A stretch of 45,461 bases of DNA, taken from the NCBI GenBank assembly GCA_029976025.1, contig JARKNX010000066.1:1-45461 (forward strand), read 5' to 3'. Source of the DNA: Aggregatilineales bacterium. Its GTDB lineage: Bacteria > Chloroflexota > Anaerolineae > Aggregatilineales > Ch27. A program made the position numbers and the translations under genes. Positions 7,616 to 16,194 of the stretch are shown one piece after another. Each line of letters begins with the position of its first letter. Position 1 is the stretch's first letter. The notes beneath the pieces were generated by a model, which did no database searches, was not told the origin of the DNA, and saw nothing but the letters and a program-made list of their open reading frames with translations.

Positions 7616-8272
7616 ATGGCAGAATTGGAATTGTTGAAGGCGCGGGTGGCGCAGGCGCTGCTGGAAATCCGGGCGGTGGTCTTCACGCCCAACGCGCCGA
7701 TTACGTTCAAGTCGGGCATCATCTCGCCCGTCTATGTCGATAACCGGCGGCTGCCGTTCTGGCCGGAGCAGTGGCGGATCGTAATTGAGGGCTTCATGGC
7801 GCTGATGGCGGCGGAAGGGCTGGTGGCGGACGTGATCGCCGGCATCGCCACGGCGGGCATCCCGCACAGCGCCGCCCTGGCCTACCAGATGGGCATCCCG
7901 TCGGTGTTCGTCCGCAAAGAGGCCAAAGAGCACGGGCTGCACGGATTGATCGAAGGCGGCGATGTGGCCCGGCGGCGCGTCCTGCTGGTCGAGGATATGG
8001 TGACAACCGGCGGCAGCAGCCTGGCCGGCGTGGCCGCTTTGCGCCGGGAAGGGGCCGTCGTCGAGGACTGCCTGTGCATCACCACTTACGGCTTCGCCGA
8101 AGCAGCGGAGGCGTTCGCGGCGGCGGGCGTGCGGCTTCACCCGCTGGCGCCGTTCGCCGTCATCGTCGAGGAAGCGCTGCGGATGGGGCAGTTCGGCCCG
8201 GCGGAACATACCCAGATCGCGGCCTGGATGGCCGACCCGCATAGCTGGACGGGCCAGAAAGGGGAATCCTGA
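7616..8272 (+). CDS. pyrE: Orotate phosphoribosyltransferase
   Basis: The enzyme transfers PRPP phosphoribose to orotate to give OMP. The protein has 218 residues. The type I phosphoribosyltransferase PRPP loop is LLVEDMVTTGGSSLAG near residues 123-138. FKSGIISPVYVDNRRL near 32-47 is the PyrE N-terminal signature, and SVFVRKEAKEHGLHGLIEG carries the Arg/Lys residues of the flexible loop. I chose the ATG at 7616, which has GGGAG 7 bases before it; an upstream in-frame start at 7553 would read through the palindromic repeat. The stop codon overlaps the pyrF start (ATGA), so pyrE and pyrF are translationally coupled. Confidence 0.93.
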   Translation: MAELELLKARVAQALLEIRAVVFTPNAPITFKSGIISPVYVDNRRLPFWPEQWRIVIEGFMALMAAEGLVADVIAGIATAGIPHSAALAYQMGIPSVFVRKEAKEHGLHGLIEGGDVARRRVLLVEDMVTTGGSSLAGVAALRREGAVVEDCLCITTYGFAEAAEAFAAAGVRLHPLAPFAVIVEEALRMGQFGPAEHTQIAAWMADPHSWTGQKGES

Positions 8273-9078
8273 TGAACGCTATGGAACGCTGCGAGGCGCG
8301 GATCCGGGCGGCTAACACGCTGCTCTGCGTCGGGCTGGACAGCCAGCTTGACCGGCTGCCGGAGCGCTTCAGAAAAGCGCCCTGCCCGCAGTTCGCCTTC
8401 AACCGCTGGATTATCAGCCAGACACACGCCTTCGCCGCCGCCTACAAGCCCAACATGGCCTTCTACGAGGCGCGCGGCGCGGACGGCATCGCCGAGCTGA
8501 AGCTGACGCTGGCCTACCTGCGCCACCACCACCCCGATATCCTGACCATCTGCGACGCCAAACGGGCCGATATCGGCTCCACCAACGAAGGCTACGTGAC
8601 GGCCATCTTCGACACTCTGGGCTTCGACGCGGTGACGCTCAACCCCTACCTGGGCCGGGAGGCGCTGGCGCCGTTCCTGGGACGGGCGGACCGGGCCTGC
8701 ATCATCCTCTGCCGGACTTCCAACCCCGGCGCGGGCGAATTTCAGGACCTGCAGGTCGGCGGCAAGCCGCTGTGGCAGATCGTGGCGGAGCAGGTGCGCG
8801 ACGCCTGGAACGCCAGTGGCAACTGCATGCTGGTGGCCGGGGCGACCTACCCGGAGGAGCTGCGCCAGATTCGGGCGCTGGTGGGCGAGATGACGCTGCT
8901 CGTGCCCGGGGTCGGGACGCAGGGCGGGGATGTGGAGCAGACGGTCCGCGCCGGGCAGAATGCGGCGGGGCGCGGCCTGCTCATCAACGCCTCGCGCGGC
9001 ATTCTCTTCGCCGACGACCCGGCGGCGGCGGCCCGCGACCTCCGCGACGCGATCAACCGCCACCGGCACACAGGCTGA
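8272..9078 (+). CDS. pyrF: Orotidine 5'-phosphate decarboxylase
   Basis: The enzyme decarboxylates OMP to UMP, the last step of de novo UMP synthesis. The protein has 268 residues and belongs to the longer type 2 PyrF group (about 270 residues) rather than the E. coli-like group (about 240). The catalytic Asp/Lys motif is ICDAKRADIGSTNEGY near residues 97-112. LCVGLDSQLDRLP at the N-terminus and LVPGVGTQGGD near the C-terminus (phosphate binding) are typical. It starts inside the pyrE stop with a 4-base ATGA overlap and ends the cluster. No clear T-run terminator follows. Confidence 0.94.
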   Translation: MNAMERCEARIRAANTLLCVGLDSQLDRLPERFRKAPCPQFAFNRWIISQTHAFAAAYKPNMAFYEARGADGIAELKLTLAYLRHHHPDILTICDAKRADIGSTNEGYVTAIFDTLGFDAVTLNPYLGREALAPFLGRADRACIILCRTSNPGAGEFQDLQVGGKPLWQIVAEQVRDAWNASGNCMLVAGATYPEELRQIRALVGEMTLLVPGVGTQGGDVEQTVRAGQNAAGRGLLINASRGILFADDPAAAARDLRDAINRHRHTG

Positions 9079-9109
9079 CAGTCGCCGTCCCCTCCCCGGA
9101 GCAGCCCGC

Positions 9110-9137
9110 TTGATCCGCGCCCGAAAAACGGCATAAT
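9110..9137 (+). promoter_or_regulatory. Probable promoter of the amylase gene
   Basis: TTGATC (9110-9115), a 16-base spacer and CATAAT (9132-9137) form a plausible promoter. The -10 lies inside the palindrome GGCATAATTATGCC (9130-9143), which could be an operator. Confidence 0.45.
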
Positions 9138-9178
9138 TATGCCTGCGCCTGACGCCGAAACCCCTGAGGAGTTTCTCT

Positions 9179-10603
9179 ATGGCCATTCACACGCCCGACT
9201 GGGTGAAAGATGCTGTCTTTTACCAGATTTTCCCCGATCGCTTCGCCCGGAGCAGCGCCCTGCCTAAGCCGTCCAACCTGGAGCCGTGGGACTCCGAGCC
9301 TACGCCGCAGGGCTTCAAGGGTGGCGACCTGCCGGGCATAGTCGAGCGTCTGGATTACCTGCAGGAGCTGGGCGTCACGGCCATTTACCTCAACCCGATC
9401 TTTCAGTCTGCCTCCAATCACCGCTACCACACGCACGATTACTACCGGGTGGACCCGCTGCTCGGCGGGGATGCCGCCTTCCGCGCCCTGCTCGACCGCG
9501 CCCATGAGCGCGGCATCCGCGTGGTTATCGACGGCGTCTTCAACCACGCCAGCCGGGGCTTCTTCCAGTTCAACATGGCGCTGGAGTGCGGGGACAAATC
9601 GCCGTATCTGGACTGGTTCATCTTCAACGATTTCCCGGTGAACGCTTACGGCAAAGGCAAGCCGAATTACGGCGCGTGGTGGGAGCTGCCCGCCCTGCCC
9701 AAGTTCAACACAGCTACGCCCGCCGTGCGCGAGTTTATCTGGGACGTGGCGGAATACTGGATTCGCTTCGGGGCGGACGGCTGGCGGCTGGATGTGCCGG
9801 AAGAAATTGACGACGACTCCTTCTGGCAGGAGTTCCGGCGGCGGGTCAAGGCGGCCAACCCGGAGGCGTACATCGTCGGCGAGATCTGGTTCCCGGCCCA
9901 GCGCTGGCTGCAGGGGGACCAGTTCGACGCGGTGATGAACTACCTGTTCACGCGCCCGGCCCTGGGCTTCTTTGGCCGCGGCGTGCTCAGCGGGCTGCGG
10001 CATGGCCCGTACACGATTGACGATCTGGACGCCGTCGCCTGCGCCCGCGCCATCGAGCAGACGATGACGATGTACCCCTGGGAGGTCGTGCAGGTGCAGC
10101 TTAACCTGCTGGGCAGCCACGACACGCCGCGCTTCCTGACCATGGTCAGCGGGGACGAGGCCGCCTTCAAAATGGCGACACTGTGCCAGATGACGCTCCC
10201 CGGCGCGCCGTGCGTCTACTACGGCGATGAGCTGGGCCTGACTGGCGGATACGAGCCGGCCTGCCGCAACACCATCCCCTGGGAGCGCGTCGATTCGCTC
10301 AAGGGCGATCTGTGGCAGGTCACCCGGGAGGCAATCGCGCTGCGCCAGGCGCACCCGGTCCTGCGCCGCGGCGACTACCAGACGCTCCTGGCTAAAGGCG
10401 AGCAGTGGGCCTACAGGCGGGCGCTGGGCGAGGCTGAGGCGTTTGTGGCCTTCAACGCCGGACGGACGGCAGCGGCGTTCGACCTGCCGGCGGGGAGAGC
10501 CGTCCGGCCGGTGTACGGCCAGCCGGAGGCGCTTTCAGCCGGGGACGGCCGCCTGCGGCTGACTGTCCCGGCCCGCAGCGGTATCGTCCTGCTGGCCGAA
10601 TGA
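9179..10603 (+). CDS. GH13 alpha-amylase-family glycosidase
   Basis: The 474-residue enzyme begins directly with the barrel (PDWVKDAVFYQIFPDRFA) and has no signal peptide, so it is likely cytoplasmic. The four GH13 regions are clear: DGVFNH near 118, GWRLDVPEE near 199 (the Asp nucleophile), VGEIW near 235 (the Glu acid/base) and LLGSHDT near 314 (the Asp stabiliser). LPKFNT before region II is the fifth-region mark of the neopullulanase/cyclomaltodextrinase subfamily. It probably cleaves maltodextrins or cyclodextrins inside the cell. It lacks the N-terminal dimerisation domain of classical neopullulanases. The C-terminal beta domain is short and ends VPARSGIVLLAE. It has its own promoter and GAGGAG before the ATG. 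Confidence 0.88.
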   Translation: MAIHTPDWVKDAVFYQIFPDRFARSSALPKPSNLEPWDSEPTPQGFKGGDLPGIVERLDYLQELGVTAIYLNPIFQSASNHRYHTHDYYRVDPLLGGDAAFRALLDRAHERGIRVVIDGVFNHASRGFFQFNMALECGDKSPYLDWFIFNDFPVNAYGKGKPNYGAWWELPALPKFNTATPAVREFIWDVAEYWIRFGADGWRLDVPEEIDDDSFWQEFRRRVKAANPEAYIVGEIWFPAQRWLQGDQFDAVMNYLFTRPALGFFGRGVLSGLRHGPYTIDDLDAVACARAIEQTMTMYPWEVVQVQLNLLGSHDTPRFLTMVSGDEAAFKMATLCQMTLPGAPCVYYGDELGLTGGYEPACRNTIPWERVDSLKGDLWQVTREAIALRQAHPVLRRGDYQTLLAKGEQWAYRRALGEAEAFVAFNAGRTAAAFDLPAGRAVRPVYGQPEALSAGDGRLRLTVPARSGIVLLAE

Positions 10604-10663
10604 TCGGGGGGGCAGACAGCAGGGAGGAGCAGGAAAGCCGGAAGACGGAAGGGAGACAGCGCG

Positions 10664-12421
10664 ATGGACTTCACCCCCATAAAACACAGCAAACCCCGCC
10701 GTGATGCCCTGGTCACCTTCAGCGACGGCACGATCCTGGCGGCGCCCGTCGAGACGCGGCTGGAGGCCTATGTCGCCGCCTGGCATGCCGAGCACGGCGG
10801 CGATCGCCCGCTGGCGGCCATTATCAACCGCGAGCTGCGCGAGCTGACCATCCCGGTCAGGTACGATATGAATATCGAGACGCTGCTCACCCTGCGCCAC
10901 AGCGACGGCGGGCGCATCTACCGCCGCTCCCTGAGCTTCCTGATGACGACGGCCGCCGCCGAGCTGTTCCCGGAGGCACAGGTTATCGTCGATCACTCGC
11001 TGCCAACCGGGGCGTATTACTGCCACCTGATCGGCCGGCCCCGCCTGAACGAGGAGGAGCTGGCCCGCCTGGATGCCCGGATGCGCGAAATTGTGGCCGC
11101 CGACGAGCCGATCACCCGGCGCGAAGTCCCGCTGGAGGAAGCCATCGCCTACTTTCGCGAGCACGGCTATGAGGACAAGCTGCGCCTGATGGATATGCGG
11201 GACAAGAAGTACCTGATCCTGTACACCCTGCGCGGCAATTCGGACTATTTCTACGGCTACATGGTCCCTGCCACGGGCTACCTGCAGACCTTCGCCCTGC
11301 GCATGTACCCGCCGGACGGCTTTTTGCTGATGTACCCCCGCCAGGAAAACCCGCAGGTCATCCAGCCCTACGAGGCTTCTGAAAAAATCGCGGCGGTCTT
11401 TGAACGGCAGAACCAGTGGCTGCGGCTGCTGGGCGTGGACGATATCGGGGCGCTCAACCAGGCCATCAAGAACGGCGGCGCCCGCGAGCTGATCCTGGTG
11501 GCGGAGGCGCTGCACGACCAGCATATCGCCGAGATCGCGACCCAGATCGCCCGGCGCCACCAGACGGGCGCCCGCCTCGTCCTGATCGCCGGCCCGACTT
11601 CTTCCGGCAAGACGACATTCTCCAAGCGGCTGGCGGTGCAGTTGATGGCGCACGGCCTCAAGCCTTACCCGCTGGCGCTGGATCACTATTTTGTTGACCG
11701 CGAGGAGACGCCGCTGGACGCGGAGGGCAAGTACGACTTCGAAGCGCTGGAGGCGCTCAACCTCCCCCTGCTCAACCGGCAGCTCCTCGACCTGATGCGC
11801 GGGGAGGAGGTCCGGCTGCCGCACTTCGATTTCGTCAGCGGCAAGTCCGGCCCGGGGGATACCGTGCAGCTCACCGCCGACCACATCCTGATCGTGGAGG
11901 GCATCCACGGCCTGAATCCGGCGCTGGTGCCGGACGTGCCGGAGGAGATGATCTACCGGGTTTACGTCTCGGCGCTGACGCAGCTCAATATCGACCTGCA
12001 CAACCGCATCCCGACGACGGATGTCCGCCTGCTGCGCCGGATCGTGCGCGACGCCACGACGCGCGGCTACACCGCCCTGGATACGCTCCAGCGCTGGCCG
12101 AGCGTCCGGCGGGGGGAAAAGCAGCATATCTTCCCCTACCAGGAAAACGCCAACGTCATGTTCAACACCGGGCTGGTGTACGAGCTGGCCGTGCTGCGCC
12201 CGCTGGCGGAGCCGCTGCTGCGCCAGATCGGGCGGGGCGAGGACGGCTACCAGGAGGCCAAGCGGCTGCTGGCCTTCCTGAGCTGGGTGCGGCCGATGCC
12301 GAAGGAGCCGGCGAAGTTCGTGCCGCACGATTCGCTGCTGCGCGAGTTCATCGGCGACTCAATTCTGGACGACTATATGCCCGGCGAAAGATCAAACCCG
12401 GCCGCGGGGGGCGCGGGCTGA
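10664..12421 (+). CDS. TGS/ThrRS-like plus uridine-kinase-like nucleoside kinase
   Basis: The protein has 585 residues. The N-terminal 200 or so residues resemble the TGS and second additional domains of threonyl-tRNA synthetase: VTFSDGTILAAPV, then YRRSLSFLMTTAAAELFPEA, VDHSLPTGAYY and ITRREVPLEEAIAYFREHG. The C-terminal half is a uridine-kinase/phosphoribulokinase P-loop domain with LIAGPTSSGKTTFSKRL near residue 305, DHYFVDREETP and ILIVEGIHGLNP. This two-part architecture is known in bacteria such as Thermotoga and Clostridia, where the protein is annotated as a nucleoside kinase. I infer phosphorylation of uridine or a related nucleoside, which would suit a neighbour of the pyr genes. 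It lies 60 bases after the amylase gene and ends at palindromic repeat copy 2. Confidence 0.85.
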   Translation: MDFTPIKHSKPRRDALVTFSDGTILAAPVETRLEAYVAAWHAEHGGDRPLAAIINRELRELTIPVRYDMNIETLLTLRHSDGGRIYRRSLSFLMTTAAAELFPEAQVIVDHSLPTGAYYCHLIGRPRLNEEELARLDARMREIVAADEPITRREVPLEEAIAYFREHGYEDKLRLMDMRDKKYLILYTLRGNSDYFYGYMVPATGYLQTFALRMYPPDGFLLMYPRQENPQVIQPYEASEKIAAVFERQNQWLRLLGVDDIGALNQAIKNGGARELILVAEALHDQHIAEIATQIARRHQTGARLVLIAGPTSSGKTTFSKRLAVQLMAHGLKPYPLALDHYFVDREETPLDAEGKYDFEALEALNLPLLNRQLLDLMRGEEVRLPHFDFVSGKSGPGDTVQLTADHILIVEGIHGLNPALVPDVPEEMIYRVYVSALTQLNIDLHNRIPTTDVRLLRRIVRDATTRGYTALDTLQRWPSVRRGEKQHIFPYQENANVMFNTGLVYELAVLRPLAEPLLRQIGRGEDGYQEAKRLLAFLSWVRPMPKEPAKFVPHDSLLREFIGDSILDDYMPGERSNPAAGGAG

Positions 12422-12430
12422 AGCCGGGAA

Positions 12431-12520
12431 AGGCGCAGAGCCGCAAAGACACAAAAGGCGCAGAGAAAAACCTGCTATTTTCCCTGCGCCTCTGCGATCC
12501 TCAGTTTTCTGCTGCCCGTT
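12431..12520. repeat. Palindromic GCAGAG/GCAAAG repeat, copy 2
   Basis: The element has GGCGCAGAGCCGCAAAGAC on the left and TGCGCCTCTGCGATCCTCAG on the right, around a T/A-rich centre. It lies between the convergent kinase gene and lexA and could act as a two-way terminator. It is less perfect than the other two copies. Confidence 0.65.
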
Positions 12521-12529
12521 TTTCTGCGT

Positions 12530-13255
12530 CTACAGCATCCGCACCACGCCGAGCACCTTGCCCTGAATCTGGCAGTTATTGGGGTGGACGTAGATCGGAT
12601 CCATGGTCGGGTTGCGCGGCTGGAGGCGGATGCGCGTCCCCTCGTCGTAGAAGGCTTTGAGCGTGGTGGTGCTGTCCTGCGGCAGCCACACCGCCACCAG
12701 ATCGCCGTCGGCGCAGGTCTGCTGCTTGCGCATAACGACGATGTCGCCGTCGTCGATCAGGGCATCGATCATGGAATCGCCCTGCACTTCCAGGGCGAAG
12801 ACCTCGCTGGGGTCGAAGCCACGCAGCATCTCACGCGGGACTTCAATCAGGTCCATATCGGGGTCGTAGTACTGACCGAAGTCAGCGCCCGGCAGCATGA
12901 CCGGCTTGCTGGCGACGATGCGCCCGACGCGGGGCACCAGGGTGGCGCTGCCCCCATCATAGGCGCGCACTGGACGTTCCCGCGGGGGTCGGCCGGCGCC
13001 TCCGCCAGATCGCCGGACCAGGCGAATCCCGCGCGACTTTTCCTTGCTGCGCTCCAGCCACTGCAAATCGACCAGCTTGTTGAGGTTGTAGTTCACAACT
13101 GAGGTGGAGGGGATATCGCAGGCCTCTCCGATCTCGCGGATAGTGGGGGGGAACCCCTCCCGATCGATGAAGCCCCCGATGAAGATCAGAATGGCCTTCT
13201 GCCGTTCGGAAAGGGCCTCGAAGAGGCTGTCCGGTTCATCCAGTTCATAGGTCAT
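12530..13255 (-). CDS. lexA: LexA SOS repressor
   Basis: The 241-residue protein represses DNA-damage genes and inactivates itself by RecA-stimulated cleavage. A LexA winged-helix DNA-binding domain spans residues 14-75 (LSERQKAILIFIGGFI...PTIREIGEACDIPSTSVVNYNLNKL). The linker is Gly/Arg-rich. The S24 peptidase domain has Ser161 in QGDSMIDA and Lys200 in TTLKAFY. The scissile position, normally Ala-Gly, aligns with Ala115-Ser116 in GRIVASKP. The protein is longer than the typical 200-210 residues because of the linker. No strong ribosome binding site precedes the ATG. It is transcribed from a good promoter whose spacer contains a perfect LexA box, so autoregulation is likely. Confidence 0.95.
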   Translation of the reverse strand: MTYELDEPDSLFEALSERQKAILIFIGGFIDREGFPPTIREIGEACDIPSTSVVNYNLNKLVDLQWLERSKEKSRGIRLVRRSGGGAGRPPRERPVRAYDGGSATLVPRVGRIVASKPVMLPGADFGQYYDPDMDLIEVPREMLRGFDPSEVFALEVQGDSMIDALIDDGDIVVMRKQQTCADGDLVAVWLPQDSTTTLKAFYDEGTRIRLQPRNPTMDPIYVHPNNCQIQGKVLGVVRML

Positions 13256-13294
13256 AGGTCAGGTCTTTCGTACATCAGTTCTATGGTTTGTCCC

Positions 13295-13323
13295 AGTATA
13301 GGCGAACTGTTGTTCGGTGTCAA
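13295..13323 (-). promoter_or_regulatory. lexA promoter
   Basis: On the minus strand TTGACA (13323-13318), a 17-base spacer and TATACT (13300-13295) form a near-consensus promoter. It would start transcription near 13288, about 33 bases before the lexA ATG. Confidence 0.8.
13303..13316. promoter_or_regulatory. LexA operator (SOS box)
   Basis: CGAACTGTTGTTCG is an exact match to the Gram-positive SOS box CGAAC-N4-GTTCG. It lies entirely between the -35 and -10 of lexA, so bound LexA would block RNA polymerase. I saw no second perfect copy in the other upstream regions that I checked by eye. Confidence 0.9.
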
Positions 13324-13472
13324 GCATTTTTCCCAAGTTATCACAGGAATATCCACACGATATCCACAGATAACCCTGAACAGAGGATATTTGCACCCGG
13401 AACAACCCCATGAAACGGCAAGGAAAACGGCGGCGGGCCGGGCGCGACCGGTCAGAACGGCGACGGGCATAA

Positions 13473-13501
13473 TTGACATTTCAACCCGGCCCTCCTACAC
13501 T
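13473..13501 (+). promoter_or_regulatory. Promoter of the 13578 membrane protein gene
   Basis: TTGACA (13473-13478), 17 bases and TACACT (13496-13501). It lies 77 bases before the ATG at 13578 and is divergent from lexA. Confidence 0.65.
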
Positions 13502-13577
13502 GGCAGTTGGGACGGATACCGGCGGCGCTGCCGACCGGCCTCCATCCGATGCTCGAGGATGTTCGAAAGGGAACGCC

Positions 13578-14510
13578 ATGGGATCACCGATTATCGAGGT
13601 AGGTATCGGCCTGTTGTTCATCTTCCTGCTGATGAGCATTCTGGTATCGCAGATCAACAACATCATCAAGAACCGGCTGAATGTGCGCGGGGCCTATTAC
13701 CAGCAGGAGCTGACGCGCCTGCTGCAAGACCCGGTGATCCGCGATCGGCTGTTCAACCACCCGGCTATCGGCCTGGCCGATATCAACGAAAATGATGCGA
13801 TCAAGCGGATCACGGCGGAAAAGCTGGCCGATGTGCTGGTGGACCTCCTGGCCGGCAACGGCGAGACGCTGGAGCAACTGGAGAATCTGACCAACTCGCC
13901 GCTGGTGAACCGCGTGCTGGACGCCATCGACAACCCTGATCTGCGGGCGCGGCTGGAGCAGGTGCTGATGGCGGCGCGCAGCCTGCCCGATGTCCGGCTG
14001 AAGCTGATAGACTGGTTCGACGGCACGCTCAACCGCGCTGGCGAGCTTTACAAGCGGCGCATGGCGTTCTTCTCTCTGGTAGCCGGGGCGCTGCTGGCTG
14101 TCCTGCTCAATGTGGACACGATCTATATCGGGCAGTCGCTGTGGGACGACCCGGTGCTGCGCCAGACAACGGTGGACGCCGCCAGCGTGGCGATTGAACA
14201 GATCGATCCGAATGCCCCGCTGCCGGAAACGCCGGGCGAAGATATCACCACAGCGAGCCGCACCTTCAATACGCTGATGGAGCTGCGCCTGCCGATGGGC
14301 TGGTACGTGCAGGACCTCTCCGGCACCTCGCCGGAATCGCCGCTGTGGGGTGACAGCCGCAACCTGTGGAACTTCTGGCCCGCCAATAACGCCGAATGGC
14401 TGAGCCTGCTGGTCACCAAGATCATCGGGATCGCGCTGACGACGCTGGCCGTGATGCAGGGCGCGCCGTTCTGGTTCGACCTGCTGCGGCGGGCGGGCGG
14501 CTCTCACTAG
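13578..14510 (+). CDS. Conserved membrane protein of unknown function
   Basis: The protein has 310 residues. The N-terminus, IIEVGIGLLFIFLLMSILVSQINN, is a membrane segment followed by a cytoplasmic helical region. A second segment (MAFFSLVAGALLAVLLNVDTIYI) lies near residues 158-180. A third lies near 275-300 and is followed by APFWFDLLRR. I recall this general layout, with an N-terminal IGL.F.YLL and a C-terminal G.PFWFD, from uncharacterised membrane proteins in many phyla, but I know no function. I chose the ATG at 13578, which has AAAGGGA upstream; the longer frame from 13473 would read through the promoter. A clean terminator follows. It is divergent from lexA, but no LexA box lies at its promoter. 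Confidence 0.75.
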   Translation: MGSPIIEVGIGLLFIFLLMSILVSQINNIIKNRLNVRGAYYQQELTRLLQDPVIRDRLFNHPAIGLADINENDAIKRITAEKLADVLVDLLAGNGETLEQLENLTNSPLVNRVLDAIDNPDLRARLEQVLMAARSLPDVRLKLIDWFDGTLNRAGELYKRRMAFFSLVAGALLAVLLNVDTIYIGQSLWDDPVLRQTTVDAASVAIEQIDPNAPLPETPGEDITTASRTFNTLMELRLPMGWYVQDLSGTSPESPLWGDSRNLWNFWPANNAEWLSLLVTKIIGIALTTLAVMQGAPFWFDLLRRAGGSH

Positions 14511-14543
14511 CGACAGCGACGCCGACGGCAATAAGAGTCGCCG

Positions 14544-14572
14544 CGGGCGGCCCGGGGAAGGCCGCCCGTTTT
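14544..14572 (+). terminator. Terminator after the 13578 gene
   Basis: A perfect stem CGGGCGGCC/GGCCGCCCG with a 7-base loop is followed by TTTT. It lies between two convergent genes. Confidence 0.85.
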
Positions 14573-14575
14573 GAT

Positions 14576-15331
14576 TCAGGGGTGTTTTTCCAGCACCAGC
14601 AGGTGGCTGAGGCCGAAGGCGCGCAGCGGCGTCTTTTCCAGCCCGTGCAGCGCCGCCCGCAGCAGGCGCCCGGGCGGCCCGAGCCGGACGGCCAGATTGT
14701 CGTAACCGCCGAAGATGCGCGTGGCGACGACTACGCGCACCGGCTGATCCGCGACCAGGCGCAGCAGGCCGCGCCGGGTGTAGGTCCGCACATGGGGCGC
14801 CAGCCGGTCCCGCCAGCGGTCGGGCAGGTAGTTGATCAGCGGCGTGTTGCCAAAATGGTACTCCCCCTGCCAGTAGTGCCCGTGCTGCTCCACCGGGTAC
14901 CAGCGGTTGGGGCAGAAGATGACGATCCGCCCGCCGGGGCGGCAGACGCGCACCATCTCAGCCACTGTCGCCCGGTCGTCGGCGACGTGCTCGATCACCT
15001 CGTTGCTGATCACGACATCGAAGATATCGCTGCGATACGGCATAGCCTCGCCCGCGGCGATCAGGGCGTGCGGCGTGCCGGCCCGCGCCTGGCGGACACG
15101 GTCGAACTCCACATCGAAGGCTTCTACGCGGGCCGAAAAACGCGCCCGGTACTGGCGGGTGTACATGCCCAGCCCGCAGCCGACTTCCAGCACGCGGCTG
15201 CCTTGCAGCGGGGCGTGCCCGGCGATCATCGCCAGGCGGCGCTCCTGACCGGAGCGCCACACGTAGCTTGGCTCGCCGCGGGCGGCGGCCAGCGGCGCCG
15301 GGCCGGGGGTGGGCATCGTCGGGTGAGTCAC
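14576..15331 (-). CDS. SAM-dependent class I methyltransferase
   Basis: The protein has 251 residues. Motif I is VLEVGCGLGMYTRQY near residues 47-61, an acidic residue follows in EAFDVEF, then MPYRSDIFDVVISNEVIEHV and CRPGGRIVIFCPN. The Methyltransf_11 assignment is firm. The region after motif VI (RWYPVEQHGHYWQGEYHFGN) resembles methyltransferases found with glycan and lipid genes, but the substrate is unknown. The stop codon sits just past the terminator of the convergent upstream gene. The thioredoxin gene at 15353 lies upstream on the same strand only 21 bases away, so the two may form one unit. Confidence 0.8.
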   Translation of the reverse strand: MTHPTMPTPGPAPLAAARGEPSYVWRSGQERRLAMIAGHAPLQGSRVLEVGCGLGMYTRQYRARFSARVEAFDVEFDRVRQARAGTPHALIAAGEAMPYRSDIFDVVISNEVIEHVADDRATVAEMVRVCRPGGRIVIFCPNRWYPVEQHGHYWQGEYHFGNTPLINYLPDRWRDRLAPHVRTYTRRGLLRLVADQPVRVVVATRIFGGYDNLAVRLGPPGRLLRAALHGLEKTPLRAFGLSHLLVLEKHP

Positions 15332-15352
15332 AGGTGAAGGTGCGGCCCGCCG

Positions 15353-16069
15353 CTACACCTGGAGCGCGATGAGCTGGTTGAAGGCGTCCCGCAGCGCCCC
15401 CTCCGGCGCAGCCCCGGCGGACTGCCCGACGATCTTGCCGTTCTTGACGAACATCAGCGTGGGGATGCTCTGAATACCGAACTGCGACGCGAGCATCTGG
15501 TTGGCGTCCACGTCCACCTTGGCCACGCGCACCCGCCCGGCGAATTCTTTAGCCAGCTTCTCCAGGATCGGGGCGACCATCTTGCACGGCTGGCACCAGC
15601 CCGCCCAGAAGTCCACCACTACCGGGATCTTGCTGTTCATAACCTGCTCGACAAAGGTCGCGTCGGTGACGTTCACCGGCTTGTCGCCGTTCTTGGAGGC
15701 TGGCGGCTGGCCGGCCGGCCCGGCGCCGGCGGGGGCCGGGACCAGGGCGGCGACCTCGTCGGCAACGCCGGTCACATCGGCCTCCCACGGGCGGGTGCGG
15801 CGGATATACTCTTTGCCATCGAACCAGCCGATCAGGACGGCGTTCTTGCCCAGCTCGAACCGTTCCACCAGCGCCGGATCGTGGCGAGCGTCCACCAGAA
15901 AGGCGCGCAACTGACCCTGGTATTTATCCACCGCGGTCTTGAGCGCAATTTCGGCATCACGGCGCGGAGCCTGATCATTCCACAGCAGGAGCAGCAGCGG
16001 CGTGCTGCCCTTGAGTTCTTTCTCGACAGCCGCGAGGGTATCCAGCACAGGCAGTTCAGGAGGCGTCAT
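15353..16069 (-). CDS. Two-domain thioredoxin
   Basis: The protein has 238 residues. The C-terminal part from about residue 130 is a classical thioredoxin. It has VVDFWAGWCQPCKMVAPILEKL with active-site Cys159 and Cys162 (WCQPC in place of WCGPC), then KVDVDANQMLASQFGIQSIPTLMFVKNG with the cis-Pro. The first 105 residues also read as a thioredoxin fold (LLLLLWNDQAPRRDAEIALKTA, LVDARHDPALVERFELGKNAVLIGWFDG) but lack the CxxC. A Pro/Ala/Gly linker joins the halves. There is no signal peptide, so it should act in the cytoplasm. The inactive domain may position substrates, as in other tandem thioredoxins. A methyltransferase gene follows on the same strand. Confidence 0.9.
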   Translation of the reverse strand: MTPPELPVLDTLAAVEKELKGSTPLLLLLWNDQAPRRDAEIALKTAVDKYQGQLRAFLVDARHDPALVERFELGKNAVLIGWFDGKEYIRRTRPWEADVTGVADEVAALVPAPAGAGPAGQPPASKNGDKPVNVTDATFVEQVMNSKIPVVVDFWAGWCQPCKMVAPILEKLAKEFAGRVRVAKVDVDANQMLASQFGIQSIPTLMFVKNGKIVGQSAGAAPEGALRDAFNQLIALQV

Positions 16070-16194
16070 AGGGTTCTATACTCCAAAGAATCGCTGCATA
16101 CGGCGGGGAGCTTCCCCCGCCCGGAGAACTGTCCCCCTATCTTACCGCATCCGGCACGGTCCGGGTAATTCTGGCGCGGCAGACCTCCCGCCGC

